Part shown: piece after piece, positions 12,282 to 27,200 of the stretch
Position numbering within the stretch: the first letter of the stretch is position 1
How the letters are laid out: every line of letters starts with the position of its first letter
DNA from: Microvelia longipes
Lineage: Eukaryota; Arthropoda; Insecta; Hemiptera; Veliidae
Reading direction: 5' to 3'
DNA length: 64,000 bases
Assembly (NCBI GenBank): GCA_018340805.1
Contig: JACMZG010000008.1
Span: forward strand, 76,511,855-76,575,854
Made by a program: the position numbers and the translations under genes
Notes under the pieces: model-generated
Told to the model about the DNA's origin: nothing
The model's database searches: none
Seen by the model: only the letters and a program-made list of their open reading frames with translations

Positions 12282-15200
12282 ACAAATTTGGTTGGTATCC
12301 CTGAAGGTAAAAATGAAAAAAAACATATCTTAATAGTTAAGGAGTCTAAGGCCCGTATTCAAAGACGTTTCCTAACTTTTTCCTAACATTTTCCTAACAT
12401 TCTCCTAACTTTTTCCTAACATTTTCCTAACTCCTAACATTCTCCTAACATTTTCCTAACGTTCTCCTATCGTATTTTAAAGTCTTTTAGAGGCTTCGCA
12501 TGATTTTATTTAGTAAGAACCTAAGGTAGTTATGTCAAAAAGTGATACCATTGTAAGTAACGTAATATATCGCAAAATATCAATGTTATTAACTTATTAC
12601 CTGGATTTACGACACACTTTGTCATAAACAACAATGCGGCCTTGCTTTGGCGAATGTTAAATATATTAGAAACTTTATTTACATATATGTTTTCAGTAAA
12701 CAGTAGAGTTAATACAAATACAATGTTCAATTATTGTAACAGCTTTCATAAATAAAGCAGTATCAAGCGTTTCAAGTTTGAACGTGGACCAGGTTGTACG
12801 AATCCAAAGGTGTCTAAATGAAGACCTGTTAATCAGTGCAACACTGTTTTCATTTTGCTAAATCATTTACACAATTTTGTTTTTCGTATTTTGTCATCAA
12901 ATTCATTTTTGGTTGTGTAAATTTTTTTGGTATAATAATGGCTGAATTATTCACACCGGACCAACTTAATTTCCTCTTTGAATCGATAGCCCACCACAAA
13001 CAGACCATAGAAAATAAAAAAATCTGATTGTGTTAAAAGAATTTCAGGGTAAACTCCCTAATAGTAAGGTAAGTGGATTAACAGTATTATGTAAATTTAT
13101 GTAGATAGTTATAAATACGACAAAGTGTGCCGTAAATCCAGGTAATAAGTTAATAACATTGATATTTTGCGATATATTACGTTATTTACAATGGTATCAC
13201 TTTTTGACTTGACTACCTTAGGTTCTTACTAAAACAAAATCATGCGAAGCCTCTAAATGACTTTTAAAACACGGGAACGATCATTTAAATTTCGTGGCTT
13301 AAAAACTTTCCCTTACCTAAACCTAAGGTGAGGGTTAGAAGAATATTAGGAGTTAGGAAAATGTTAGGAGAATGTTAGGAAAATGTTAGGAAAAAGTTAG
13401 GTGTTAGGAGAATGTTAGGAAAATGTTAGGAAAAGGTTAGGAGAATGTTAGGAAAATGTTAAGAAAACGTCTTTGAATACGGGCCTAAATCCAATTAAAG
13501 GAAATACATTTCTCTTTCAAAGGAGAAAAAATTACTTTTAAGTCCCAAGGGAGTGAAAAGTACTTTTTTCTCGCTTGGGAGTAAAAAAATTGATTTTTTA
13601 CTCCCTGTAAACTAGTCATTAAACTACACATTATACAACCTCTGGATATAAACATATAATGTGGTCGATATAACCTATTTTATTCGGTTTCTTATTTATT
13701 TTAATAGTAGTCGTTAAAATCATTCATCGTTATAACTTTAAATATTCAATCAAAACAAAAACTTACAACCAACGAAGGATGAAGTAATAAAGTTGCTTCT
13801 GCTGCTTCAAAGTCTTGTTTACTTAGCGATAGAGTTATAGACCTAACAGCAACTATAGTAGCAAGTTCTTTAGAGTTAATACTAGCAGCAATATCACTAG
13901 CTAGCGAGAGAGTGTTAGCATCTTTGCTTTTACTAAGTAAGTCTACACAACCCATCCTGTCTCCTATACTTAGCAAACTGGAACACAATATTATACAAGA
14001 AATATTAATGCTTTAATTATAACACACGATTATACTCAGTTAAGATCATGGGAAAATAATGTAATGGTGTCAATGAGGTTAGTCTTGGACGATAAACCAC
14101 TCCCACAAGTTCATATCTGGCCAACCTTATTGGTTCCTCAATACAATTTTCCCATGCTATCGACAAATGATAAGTCAGTCAGATAAGAGTAATGATGATT
14201 CTGAAAGCCCAGTGTCATTTTCTACCTCACAGCAGCAAGCACCATTCCGTCATAAGATTTTCAGGATCATTTAGATCCACAGAACAGGTGGTATTTTGTG
14301 GGTCAGGGCTAACCGGTGACTCATCAAATTTGTAAAAATACATTAAAGTGAGAATAGCTTATCTATTTAAAAAAAATAAAATGTTTTAAACAAAAGTTGC
14401 ATAGCTCAAAAGAACAAACTCCTCATTTATTGTGTTCGCAAAAAAATTCAAAAACTGGGATGTCATCGGGATTATCTGTTTCTGGTGTTTTTAAGGCCTC
14501 CTGAGTGGGATTTACAAAGTCGCATGTCTGTATGTGTCTGTTATCAATGTTGCTCCTATTGTATTTATGCTAGAGAGTTGAAACTTTGTACGAAAATCAG
14601 TCTACCCCTGCAGTTGTGCTATTCGAAAAAAAAAATCTGAAATCATTAACCCACAATAATGGATCATCAAACATTTTGAAAAATCATATAACGGAAAAAT
14701 GTTTTGATCGGTTTAAGATTTGGCACGCATATAGCCATGAATAAGACTAACATATGTGCCAAGTACTTGGGATCCCAGTGGTGTATTGGTTAGCACGTAC
14801 CCCTGCCACCTAGACAGTCCGGGTTCAATCCTAGTCGGGGCCTCTAGTATTTTCATGCGAGGGATGGAAATCCTTTACATTCCACCCTCCATTCGAAAGG
14901 GACGTTAGGCCGGTGGTTCCGAATCTGTGTGATGTCAGGTAAAAGAATCCCTAACCCTAAATAAATCTGGGTTTAGGCAAGATTTAGGACCCTTGATAGT
15001 ATTTTTTTTTTTTATATAAAAAAATCTATATATGTTTCTACCTTATGGGTTCAAGAGCAAAAAAGCCTGGTCTGGCAGTGGGGCACGTGCTGTTTCTAGT
15101 TGAAGCTATAGAAATTTAGAGTAAAGTCCCTGCTCTTCTGTGGATTAGATGTAAAATGCTTGCACTAGGTCTCATACGGCATAACACTATCTTCTATTTA

Positions 15201-18200
15201 AGGGAGTCAGCAAAAAAAGCCCAACAACACGGCCTACTTGCTTGGTGGTCTATCACCTCTTTCTAATTACCATCACTAGCACTATGAGTTTAAACTTAGC
15301 ACAGATATGATCAGTTACAAGGCAAACAAATTTTAGGAGTTTCATTAATTTATTTGCACAAGAAAAAATGCTATTTCAAAACTCATCTTTAGAATACAGT
15401 AGTTGCAGAAAGCATTTGGATGATTTTTAAGACTTGCTTAACTCATTCATAGAGCTTAGGAAATTTTTTTTCAAGTGCAGTAATTCTTTTAACAGTCACC
15501 CAATCCAGGTACCACACTCTAAGCTTCTTGACACAGTTTGTCTAATGAAAATTGGTACTAAAATGAAACTGGTTTATTATAGTATGGCACACAGTTGTAT
15601 TCAGTCAACAGTGTGGGAAAATAGTGTTGAGAAACCAATGAGGCTGGTTTGATATGAATTAGTGGCTGTGGTTTATTAGAAAGAAGCAAAAATTAATTCG
15701 GGTATAATAGTCTATCCATTGTATAGTAGTCAGCACTAATTGACAGTACACTTTACAACAGAGAAAAGAAAGATATAACTATTAAATGTTAAAGAGACAA
15801 ACCAATGAGCGGCTAGAATGAGTTGTCCAGTAGAGAGACAATGATGAGCCCAAGCACGAACTGCTTTCTCTACTGCAGGTTCGTTCAATGCTAAACGACA
15901 TTTTGCCAGCACAACCTAAAACAAAACAATTTATAACAATAAAACATGAGAAATAAGTCAGCATTGAGTAAAGTGAGTGAATAATATTAAAAGAATGTCT
16001 CTCCATGATATGAATAATTAATACAAAACTGGCAGTCGACCTATAAGTTGACTGCCATCATCATTCACTAAATTTCATCCTGTTTCTTCGTGGGGGACTG
16101 TTGATGACCTGAAGTATAAAAACATTTAAGTATTATTCATACAAAACAGGCATTCAACATACACATTATCATTAATTACTAAATCTCATCATGTCTCTTC
16201 TCCAGGGGACTGATGATGAGCTGTAAGATTATAGCATGTTATATATAATTAATACAAAACTGGCCTTAAACCTATAGTTCATCATCAGTTACTAAATTTC
16301 ATCTTGTTTCTTTTCTCTGGGGCACTGATGATGACTTGTATAATGAAATTATGTAATTTATAGAAAAGTAATATTGTAGAGGAACTTTTCTTCTTCATTA
16401 GTTCTAATCTACATCTAAATATTAAGAAAACTAGAAGCAAGTCATTCAAGACAATACAATATAAACAGTCATGTAAACAAATATTTTCACCAAGAAATCC
16501 AATCAGTATGTCCTCTTGGAATAATTTACTGAAGTTTGCTGCTCTCTTAACCATGTTATTTCTGTTGCATTCTGTTAATAACATGTTTGTTTGTGGGAAT
16601 ATAATGTATTTAAGAGACTGTAAGTCAATACGTAGTAACAGAGCCAGCTTTTACACTTAACAAGTGCATTTTCAGTGCCTACCAATTTTGGACAAAAAGT
16701 GAACATATATGCTAGTCTGACAGAAATTGCATTTTTCCCCAACTTGATTTATACATTAATTTAGTCTAGCATTGTTGATTTTTTAATGAAGGTAAAGAGT
16801 GAGTTTTTAAATATAATATCAAAAATCGGAAGACGCTAGACCCATCAGCATAATTTGCTGAGCACCTTTACATCTCACATCTCAACAACAAATAATGACA
16901 AAGCAATTTGAGTAATCTGAAAGAAGTTACGGGTAGCTCGGTTTTAAGTTGATACTCACAGCTTCCCTGGGCATTTTACAAGTAATAAGACAATCAACAG
17001 CCTCCTCTATCTTATGAACAGCTAACAGATAACTAGCAGCCTTTAAGCCTTGCCCTTCAGCTGAGTGTTTCTCTATTAACTGGTTAGCATAGCTAGTGCA
17101 GCATTCCTGCCATAATCTGTAACAAATCATCAGTCACATAATAAAAGGAAATAGAATCAATAGAAACAAGAGGTACCCTAGAGCATTTGTTCACTATATT
17201 GGATTGTCAACACCAAAGAGACTAAATCTTAGAGGAAGGATACAACAGCTCTTATCATTCCCTGGGTAGCTTGGTGCCATAACTGTACATTGGTGACGTC
17301 ATTTGTAGATTTTTTATAATAATTACAATAGATTAGGGGTAAGTACAGTTATGACACCTTACCGAAACTGTCTCACTTCCAGACCCCTTATCACTGTGTT
17401 ATTAGGACTATGCACTCCCTCTAAGTATAAGTCTCTTTAGTTTACACTCATCCTCTGGAGCATTTGTTCATCCTCACCTCTTCGGATTGGCTTCGCTTGT
17501 CCTCAGAATATGGAAATCAACAAAATTATAGAGCAGTATGTCTTTGCACTCGATCACTAGTCCTCAGTACAATCATCAATTTTTTTCCAGCAGTCACCCA
17601 TCTAGCTACTGTCCTAGCTCATTGTACTTAACATTAGTGATCCAACAAAAACCATAGATACTATACCATAAATGCAAGCCGTATTAAAATGAAACTTAGA
17701 TTTATTATAAAAAGGGATACACTCATGCCAAATTTAAACTTAATTGGATAATGGTTCAATTTGAAGCATTTTTTAAAAAAAATTACTCTCTTCATTTGAT
17801 AAAAATTAAACTAATACCAATGATATATAACTTAGATTTTTTTATGTTTCTGAAGAAGTAAGTTACCAAAACTACTTCATAGGTATACCAGAACTGTTAT
17901 ACCCAAATTATTTAACTTGTTACCAGAGCATATCAGATACTTTTTGACAATTTTTGAACCCAAGTTCAGAAAGTGACAAAGTCTATAGATAATTATACTC
18001 ATGCTTTTAGAAAATTAAGAAGATGTATAACAGACTCTGTGTTAAATGTTTATAGAGCTATGGTAGAGTCTAGGCTAAACTATGGGATTCTTATATGGGG
18101 GCATGTTTTTTTTTGTATCACAACTACAGCAAGAGTGTATCTAGTGATATTGCTGAAAATAATTTTGACCTGTAAGTCATAACAAAAGAAACAGTCCAGC

Positions 18201-21200
18201 GACTGCACTTTCAGGCTTCGATAGAATATGGGGACATGTAAACCTAGATAATATACTTATAAAGCAAAAAAAGATTATTACAATAATTGGAATTAGTCAA
18301 AGGGAATCCAGTAGAAAAGTCTTTGAAAAATTAGAAATATTGACTGCTGTTAATTTATTTATTTTTAATTCATTGATGTATGTTAAAGAAAATGAGAAGT
18401 CATTTATGAAATCTAGGGAGAGTTATAATACTAAGAATAAATATAGTTTAATTGTTCCTAGAAATAGATTATCTAAGTTAGATGTAGGTTTCTCTACCCT
18501 AGGTAGTTACACTAAACTAGAAGATATCCCCCATTCATGTATCTGCCGTTCAAAACAACTTACTATTTAAACAAGATAATATTAAGAAGTTATCCGTCAT
18601 TCGCATCCTAAACTCAACCAAATAACCAATTTTCTCAACTACAAAAAAAACTGTATACAAATTCTAAATCCCATATATACCATGGACTATAAAAAACAAG
18701 ATACTAAAGCCCATACACGTGCACCTCTTTAATTATGGACCCGTTTCAGCACATATATTTAAAAATAATGATATTTCACTGTTTTCCACAAATTGTGGAA
18801 AACTAGCTGTCTAAAAATTCTAAAAAAATTTAATAATATAGCCTGGACTATAACAAACAAGATACTAAAGCCCATACGCATGCACCTCTTCAATTGTGGA
18901 CCCGTTTCAGCACTTATATCTTAAAAATAATGATATTTCACTGTTTTCTACAAATTGTGGAAAAAACTAGCTGTCTAAAATTCTAAAAAAATTCAATATT
19001 ATAGCCTAGACTAAAACAAACAAGATAACAAAGCCCATACGCGTACACCTCTTCAATTATGGACCCGTTTAAGCACTTATATCTTGAAAATAATGATATT
19101 TCACTGTTTTCCACAAATTGTGGAAAACTGTGAAATATCATTATTTTTAAGATATAAGTGCTGAAACGAGTCCATAATTGAAGAGGTGCAGGAGTATAGG
19201 CTTTGTTATCTTGATTGTTATAGTCCACGCCATATTATTGAATTTTTTTAGAATTTTTTAGACAGCTAGTTTTTCCACAATTTGTGAAGAACTGTAAAAT
19301 ATCATTATTTTCAAGATAACAGTGCTGAAACGGGTCCATAATTGAAGAGGTGCACGCGTATGGGCTTTGTTATCTTGTTTGTTATAGTCTAGGCTATATT
19401 ATTGAATTTTTTTTAGAATTTTTAGACAGCTAGTTTTTCCACAATTTGTGGAAAACAATGAAATATCATTATTTTCAAGATATATGTGCTGAAACGGGTC
19501 CATAATTGAAGGGGTGCACGCGTATGGGCTTTGTTATCTTGCTTGTTTTAGTCTAGGCTATATTATTGATTTTTTTAGAATTTTTAGACAGCTAGTTTTT
19601 TCTCAATTTGTGGAAAACAGTGAAATATCCATATTTTCAAGGTATAAGTGCTGAAGCGGGTCCATAATTGAAGAGGTGCACGCGTATGGGCTTTAGTATC
19701 TTGTTTGTTATAGTCCAGGCTATACTATTGAATTTGTTTAGAATATTTAGACAGCTAGTTTTCCACAATTTGTGGAAAACATTGAAATATCATTATTTCA
19801 AGATATAAGTGCTGAAAACGGTCCATAATTGAAGGGGTGCATGCGTATGGGCTTTGTTATCTTGTTTGTTATAGTCTAGGCTATATTATTGAATTTTGTT
19901 AGAATTTTTTAGACAGCTAGTTTTTCCACAATTTGGTGAAAATAGTGAAATATCATTATTTTTATGATATAAGTGCTGAAACGGGTCCATAATTGAAGAG
20001 GTGCAGGGGTGTGGGCTTTGATATGTTGATTGGAATAGTCCACTCTAAATTTGTGAATTTTTTAGACGGCTAGTGTTTTCACAATATGTGGAAAACGGTG
20101 AAATATCCTTATTTTTAAGATATAAGTGCTGAAACGGGTCCATAATTGAAGAGGTGCACGCGTATGGGCTATAGTATCTTGTTTGTTATAGTCCATGCAA
20201 TATTACTGATTTAGAATTTTTAGACAGCTTTTTTTTATAGTTGATAAAATATGTTAATTTAGTTGAGTTGAGGATGCGAATGACGGATAACTTCTTATAT
20301 TGTCTTGTTTAAATAGAAGTTTTTTTGAACGGGATACATGAATGGGGGATATCTCTAGTCCAGTGGTAGTTACCAGACCAAGTTACTATATTACCTTGTC
20401 ATATATTTAAAAAGTTTATTAAAGCCTATTTGAAAAGTAAAGCTTATTATAATTATAAAGAGTTCCTAGAAGATACTGTGATATTTGATATAAATAAACT
20501 AGTAAGTGTTAAGTCGTAAGTTACTGTACCTGTTCCTCTATGTTTTTGTTTGTCTTTCTTTTATTAAGTAATTAAATAAAATAGTCAGTATGTATGTGCA
20601 TAAATATATATGTATGAGTGTGTGTGTGTATATATGTTTATATATACATCTCCCTATATTGACTCAGTGACGATCAAATCAAAATATTACTAATTAATTT
20701 GTTTTCTTTAAATTATTGATTTATATATTGTAGATGGCAAGAGCCTTTTATTATATAAACAAATGAGGATTTTCTAATGTTTACCCTATGTAAACTACTT
20801 ATTTAATATGATAAATTTGAAATATTATTTATACTGAATTTAAAAATTAACACCTTTGGTTATGAAAGGATTGTAACTTCTTGCGCACCTATCTAGTTAT
20901 TGCTTGCAATACCTTCTTGCGCATCTATCTAGTGCAATAATAGTCGCACTTCTTACTATCTAGTTAGAGTCCACTTTTTTATTCTAATGTTCTTGCGCAC
21001 CTATCTATTATGCTTTTCATACGCAACCTATCTAGTTAAAAGGGCACCTATCTAGTTATTGCTTGCAATACTTCATAGTCTGCATATCTAGTTATTGCTT
21101 GCAATACTTCATAGTATTATATCTAGTTATTGCTTGCAATACTTCATAGTCGCACTTTTTGCGCACCTATCTAGTTATTGCTTGCAATACTTCATAGTCG

Positions 21201-24200
21201 CACCTTGCGCACCTATCTAGTTATTGCTTGCAAACTTCATAGTCGCACTTCTCACCTATCTAGTTATTGCTGCAATACTTCAGCGCAGTCCTGTTATTGC
21301 TTGCAATACTTCATAGTCGCACTTCTTGCGCTCCTTTCTTCATAGTGTGCGCACCTACTAGTTATTGCTTGCAATACTTCATAGTCGCACTTCTTGCGCA
21401 CCTATCTAGTTATTGCTTGCAATACTTCATAGTCGCACTTCTTGCGCACCTATCTAGTTATTGCTTGCAATACTTCATAGTCGCACTTCTTGCGCACCTA
21501 TAGTGCTTGCAATACATAGTCGCAGCACCTAGTTATTGCTTGCAATAATTCATAGTCGCACTTCTTGCGCACCTATCTAGTTATTGCTTGCAATACTTCA
21601 TAATCGCACTTAAAACAGTAGCACTTTTACTTGTCCATCACTTTGCATGGATAGTGATAGTAATTAGGGAGAGGTGATATATCACCCAGCAAGTACGCCA
21701 CATTGTTGGGCCCTTTTTACTAATCCCCTTAAATAGAAGATGATATTGTTCCATCTTATGAGTCCTAGTGCAGATATTTTACATCCAATCCACAGACGAG
21801 CAGGCTGTGCTATAAGTAAATAAAGAAATAAAAATCCTTTATTGCCAATATATAATGTTTTCTACAGCATAAAAGACTTGGTAGATTTTAAAATGTAAAT
21901 TGGCTATTGTGACATATTTTCCTTTGTTGCTTTTTGTTTTTAGCTTAAACCAAAGTATGAAATGTTAAATCTTAATATTAATAAATACAATTGTTAATTG
22001 TCATGTTTAATGTGATTGATTAGTACGCTGTGTGTTTTAGCAACTCATTGTATATGAGCAGCCCCACTATGTATTTTTTGTAAATATATTGTGTTTCTCT
22101 CAGTTTCAAGCATATGTGTAATTTTCATTTTAAATCACAAATATATATACTATTCCTAAGTACAATAGTACTTCTCGTTTATATACGCATACTTAATAAA
22201 AAGATAAGTTTCTATAGCTCTCACAAGAAACAACACATGTCCTACTGCCAGACTAAGGCCCGTATGCAAAGACATTTCCTAACATTTTCCTTAAGGAGAA
22301 TGTTAGGAAAATGTTTTTAAGCCACGAAAACCATTTTTTTCCCACTTTTAAACACGGGAACGATCATTTAAATTCCGTGGCTTAAAAACATTTTCCTTAC
22401 CTAAACCTAACATTCTCCATAAGGAGACTTAACATTTTCCTAACATTCTCCTTAAGGAACTCTTAAGGAGATTGTTAGGAAAATGTCTTGGAATACGGGC
22501 CTTAGTTTTCCTGTTCTTGAAATCATAAGGCAGGCACATAAATATATTTGATATAAATTTCTATTGAGGGTCCTAAATTTTGCCAAAGCCCAGGTTAATT
22601 TAGGTTTAGGGATCTTTTAGAGTATCTGACATCACACAGGCTTGGAACCACCAGCTTAACGTCCCTTTTGAAGAACGGCACGTGAAAATTTCTATCCCTC
22701 TCATAAAAATCTTAGAGGCCCCGACCGGGATTGAACCCGGACTGTCTGGGTGGCAGGCACATGTGCTAACCATTACACCACTGGTCACATCATACAAACA
22801 GTTCAAAATGGAAACGTATGAGAATCCTTACTTATAAGAGACTAGAGGAGCCAGACTAACAAGCCAGTCAGTCAGTTGTTTCTTCTTCATAGCTTCATAT
22901 ATAATATCAGATATTTCACCATTCCAGAGAGAGGCATGCATCGCATTCTGGAAATTACCGTTAGCCAGGTGATGACCCTCTGTAAATATAAAGCACAATG
23001 AAATTGATGAATACAAGAAAAAGGAGAGCTATGAAGGGTAGAAATAAAAAGTCTACAACGATTCCAAGGCTACTGCTTCTACTTAACATCACAATGCTCT
23101 AAATATGTTTATAACGAAACCATGAGGACTTCACTTTCCTTCTCAACACAGTCTGAGCAGAAAATGTTAAAGTTCTGAAAGTAAGACAGCTAAATAAATC
23201 GGGTACAGGGGTACCTCGAAACTTATCCTCATCCTCCCTGCTTCGGACTCGCTTCGCATGTCCTCAGAATGTACAAGTCGTTAAATTTATACTTCAACAC
23301 ATCTTCGGTCTTGCTTTGCTCGTCCTCAGAGAGTAAATACATCCGTTTTATTCCCAGCGGTCACCCATCCAGGCACTAACCACGCTCGATGCTGCTCAAT
23401 TTTTATGACAAAACAAAAATCATAGATATACTTGTTGTAATAAAATGATACTTGATAAACTTATTTATGATGTAAATGTATTTACTTGTATCAAATTTCA
23501 ACTCAATTAGATTATTTCCTGATTTTTTACGAATTTTTAAAAAATACACACAAGTCATTCAATAAAAATTGAACAAATGCTGATAATGAGATGAAACTTA
23601 GCGAAAATGTCAGTCTTACAAATAGCTACACGCGTGCAAAATCTCAATCGATTGATAATTTTTTTTTTAATTTTGCTGATTTTATTAGATTTTTATTCTA
23701 ATAACTTTTATCTAATGACTTCATATAAATACATTTTCCAAACAGCACAACTGCATGTATACATTGATTTTTGTACAATTTTACATGCCTCTAGTATAAA
23801 TACACTGGGAGCTATGATGATAACATGACACATATACACACACAGACAACTTTATAAATACTGCTCAGGAGGCCTTAAAAAAGGTTGACTGAGGTAGAAC
23901 AGTCAGTGGAGGTCACCTAAATGGCTGCCTCCAAAAAAATACCTTGGACATAAATGCTGACCCCACTGTTGACAGGGGCATTAGCATCAGTATATACGGT
24001 CATCAGTTCCAACACTTCACCAGCTTTGAATCTGGTGGTTGTGAAGATTAAGCCCAATCTATTACCCCGAATACCTCTAAACCTACTGCTCCAGTCAGCA
24101 AAGTAGAAGCCCAAGATCTGACAATGTTGGTTTTGTATTATTTGTTGTTTTATTATTATTTCATGGAAATATGTGAGCCACACTGAACCCCTTGAGTACA

Positions 24201-27200
24201 CAAGTGGACCCTTGCAGTACACTGTAAGGGCATTTAAAGTACTCCCGAAGTTCATTTAATCTCTTTTAAGGTTGAACCAAATATGAAGTAACTAACAAAG
24301 GGGTATATACACAAGAAATATGAAAGTATATATGCCACTTAGGATGGCCCAATTGAGCTGAAACCAGTTCAATCGATTTAGCAAGCCAAGAACCTATAAA
24401 AAACACAACAAATAAAGGTAAATTATAAAAAAAAAGGATGAAATGTGATAATAAAACAGGACAATTAAAAGGAAATGTAAATGCACAAAGAGCCAAACTT
24501 TAACAATTAAAAGGAAAGGTAAATGATAATAAAGAGCCAAACTTTAACAATTAAAAGGAAAGATAAATGATAATAAGAAGCCAACTTTAACAAATAAGAA
24601 GAATAAAGAAATGTAATGATAATAAGAGCCAAACTTTATGCAATTGATAGGAAGGTAAAATGATAATAAAAGCCAAACTTTAAGCAATTAAAGGAAAGGT
24701 AAATGATTAACAAGAAAGCACCTTACAAATAGCATATATAGAAATGTAAATGATTAATTAAAGGCAAATTACAATAAAAAGAAAGTAAACTGACAACAAA
24801 CGTATACACCATTAACAACATTAAAATATTAAAAAATTGTAAATGATTAATAAAGAGTTCGACCTCAATTCAGGGTAATAAATACATAAAAATGAATAAT
24901 AAGGCGCATCCTTCATCAATTATATAATGAAAGGTAAAATATTATAAAATATCAACCTCAACAGGCATAGAAGTGCTTCGGACAGCTTTTTCATCTCCCA
25001 AAATAATCCTAGATATGCAAGACCTCCTCTAGGCTAGGTGTAGGAGGAGGGGAGACACTAACATCCTCTCCATGGCCGTTTTGTTTCTCCACTCCATTCA
25101 CATGCGGTGTTTCAGTAGAACCATTCACTACCTCCGCAGTGCTGCTCTCCGTACCCTGGGACTTGACCCTATGCCAGAGTAGATCTATGTGCTTGGCAGC
25201 AGACATACTGGTACTAGTAACAGGAAACATGGATGCTTGACGACGCTTAACATTTATCTTTTCAGTTTCAGCTGCTTTCTTCTTCTCTTACTCAGTAATA
25301 CTTCAGTTGATATGCACTTTTAACTATAAAAAGAATCTAAAGATATAAGGATTCTATAGTGAATACAATTACAGGTCTATTGTGGAAGGATAATCTGGCC
25401 AAAGTCAGGGCCATCATCTGTTAGGATGTTTTTGCCCCCTAGAGATAGATTACCTAGTTGGGGCATAGCCCAGGTTTTCAATACATTCTGAGAAGGCTTT
25501 GTGACACACATCTCTTTTGGAGCATCTCTAGCCGCGGACTACCGCCACTGACACAGCTACTATGCCATTCTCAATGGTTTATTACGATAAATCAATTATT
25601 TCGTTCTTCCTCTCATTGAATTTCTGCGTCGTCATATTACGTCGGTTGGGTGTGTTGATTTTATTACTTTTTAATGTTGCTACATCTCCACTCTATACTC
25701 ACATCTCACCGTTTCAATTGCGTCTGTACTGCAACACTACTTCTTGTACCTCTCCCGTTATCTTTCAAATAACCAACCCATAACAAAGGTCAGTTCGATC
25801 AATTCATTTGTAAGCGGTAATCAGGAACTAGACTTTATTTCTTAGGACAATCCTGAACACCATGGCGAGCATCAGACTAATCTCTCATATCAACTCTTCT
25901 CGGTTCAGCCTACAATCATATATTACCCATTATATGGGTACACAGTATGGCAACCGAACATGCATAAGTAATTTTCATACAATAGATGGTCAACACAAGG
26001 TAAACTAGCATAGCCTGGCGATACAACGAGGTTTATAAACATTAACATAATGGTATATGTGGTTGATGTAAGATCTCAATGACAGATTGTCGGGTATTCC
26101 TTTGTCAGACATATTGGATTTTGAGTATCCCTAACTTCTTCGAAAAAACATAAAAGATAAAAAACCCATTAAAAATATATATATACTCTACTTGGAGGTA
26201 TTTCTTGCTAATTGATAAATTTTTATTACAATATAGAAGAAGAGTTAATTTTTTCTTACAAAACTAAATGCTTAGTAATTGATAACATTTATTCACAAAA
26301 TAATTCATATAACTGAGTTTCAGAGATATTAATACTTTAATTGCTCTTTTTATTGTATGAATATCTTGTATACTATAAGTGTACAATTTAAGTACTGCTT
26401 TGCTTCTAATCAGACTAAAGTACGAGTATACCTAATTTGTAACATCTTGGCTCTTGAGATCGACTATATTATAAAAGATGATAAAATTGAGACACTAGAG
26501 CGAATGTACTAAGACGAGTACTGACTCGAAGTAGAATAATCTTGATGATGTACTGAGAGTACGTAGTGATCGAGTGCCAAAGCAATTATCTGCTCGTCAC
26601 TCATGAGTGATATTCAACTCTAGTTCTTGTGTTATGCATTGCGCAATACCCCTTCTGAGGACAAAAACGAAGCCAACACCTCTATCTTGTAAGGCAACTG
26701 TGAGCGATTTATCTCGTGTTTCTCATATCAAATACTTTATAACACATTCCATAATCATCCGCATTCACTTATCTTGGTAATTAAGAGAACAAATACATCA
26801 ATTTACACCAATAGTCTAGTAATGTAAGACAATCAATTACATCAATTTAACACAATAGTCTAGTAATGTAAGAGACAAATACATCACTCATATAGTCTAG
26901 TAATGAAGAGTACAATCAGTAATAAGAGCAAATACATCAATTAACACAAATAGTCTAGTAATGTAAGCAACAAATACATCATTAACACAGCAATGTAAGA
27001 GTAATTAACAATAGTCTAGTAATGTAAGAGCAACAAACATATTTATTGAATGAATGAAAAACTTTCTGTAATTACAATATATAATACATGAACACTAGAT
27101 TAAGTAGCAGTAGAAAAGGTATCATAAAATTATAGGTGCCATTGGCTCTCTATAAGACACTCCTAATGTCAATGCAAAAAATCAGGTCCGAGGTACCTCT

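Noticed and set aside
14765..14840. Functional tRNA-Gly gene
   Set aside because: A- and B-box resemblance is good, but stem pairing is poor, and the same head plus body occurs at two other places, marking it as a SINE.
18983..19228. Minus-strand 81-codon frame
   Set aside because: Lies across the centre of the foldback-like element and reads its tandem units.
21267..21503. Plus-strand 78-codon frame
   Set aside because: It is the 48-bp minisatellite read through; the peptide repeats with the DNA unit.
25562..25783. Plus-strand 73-codon frame
   Set aside because: Hydrophobic low-complexity peptide with no family, no splice context and no repeat of the frame elsewhere.
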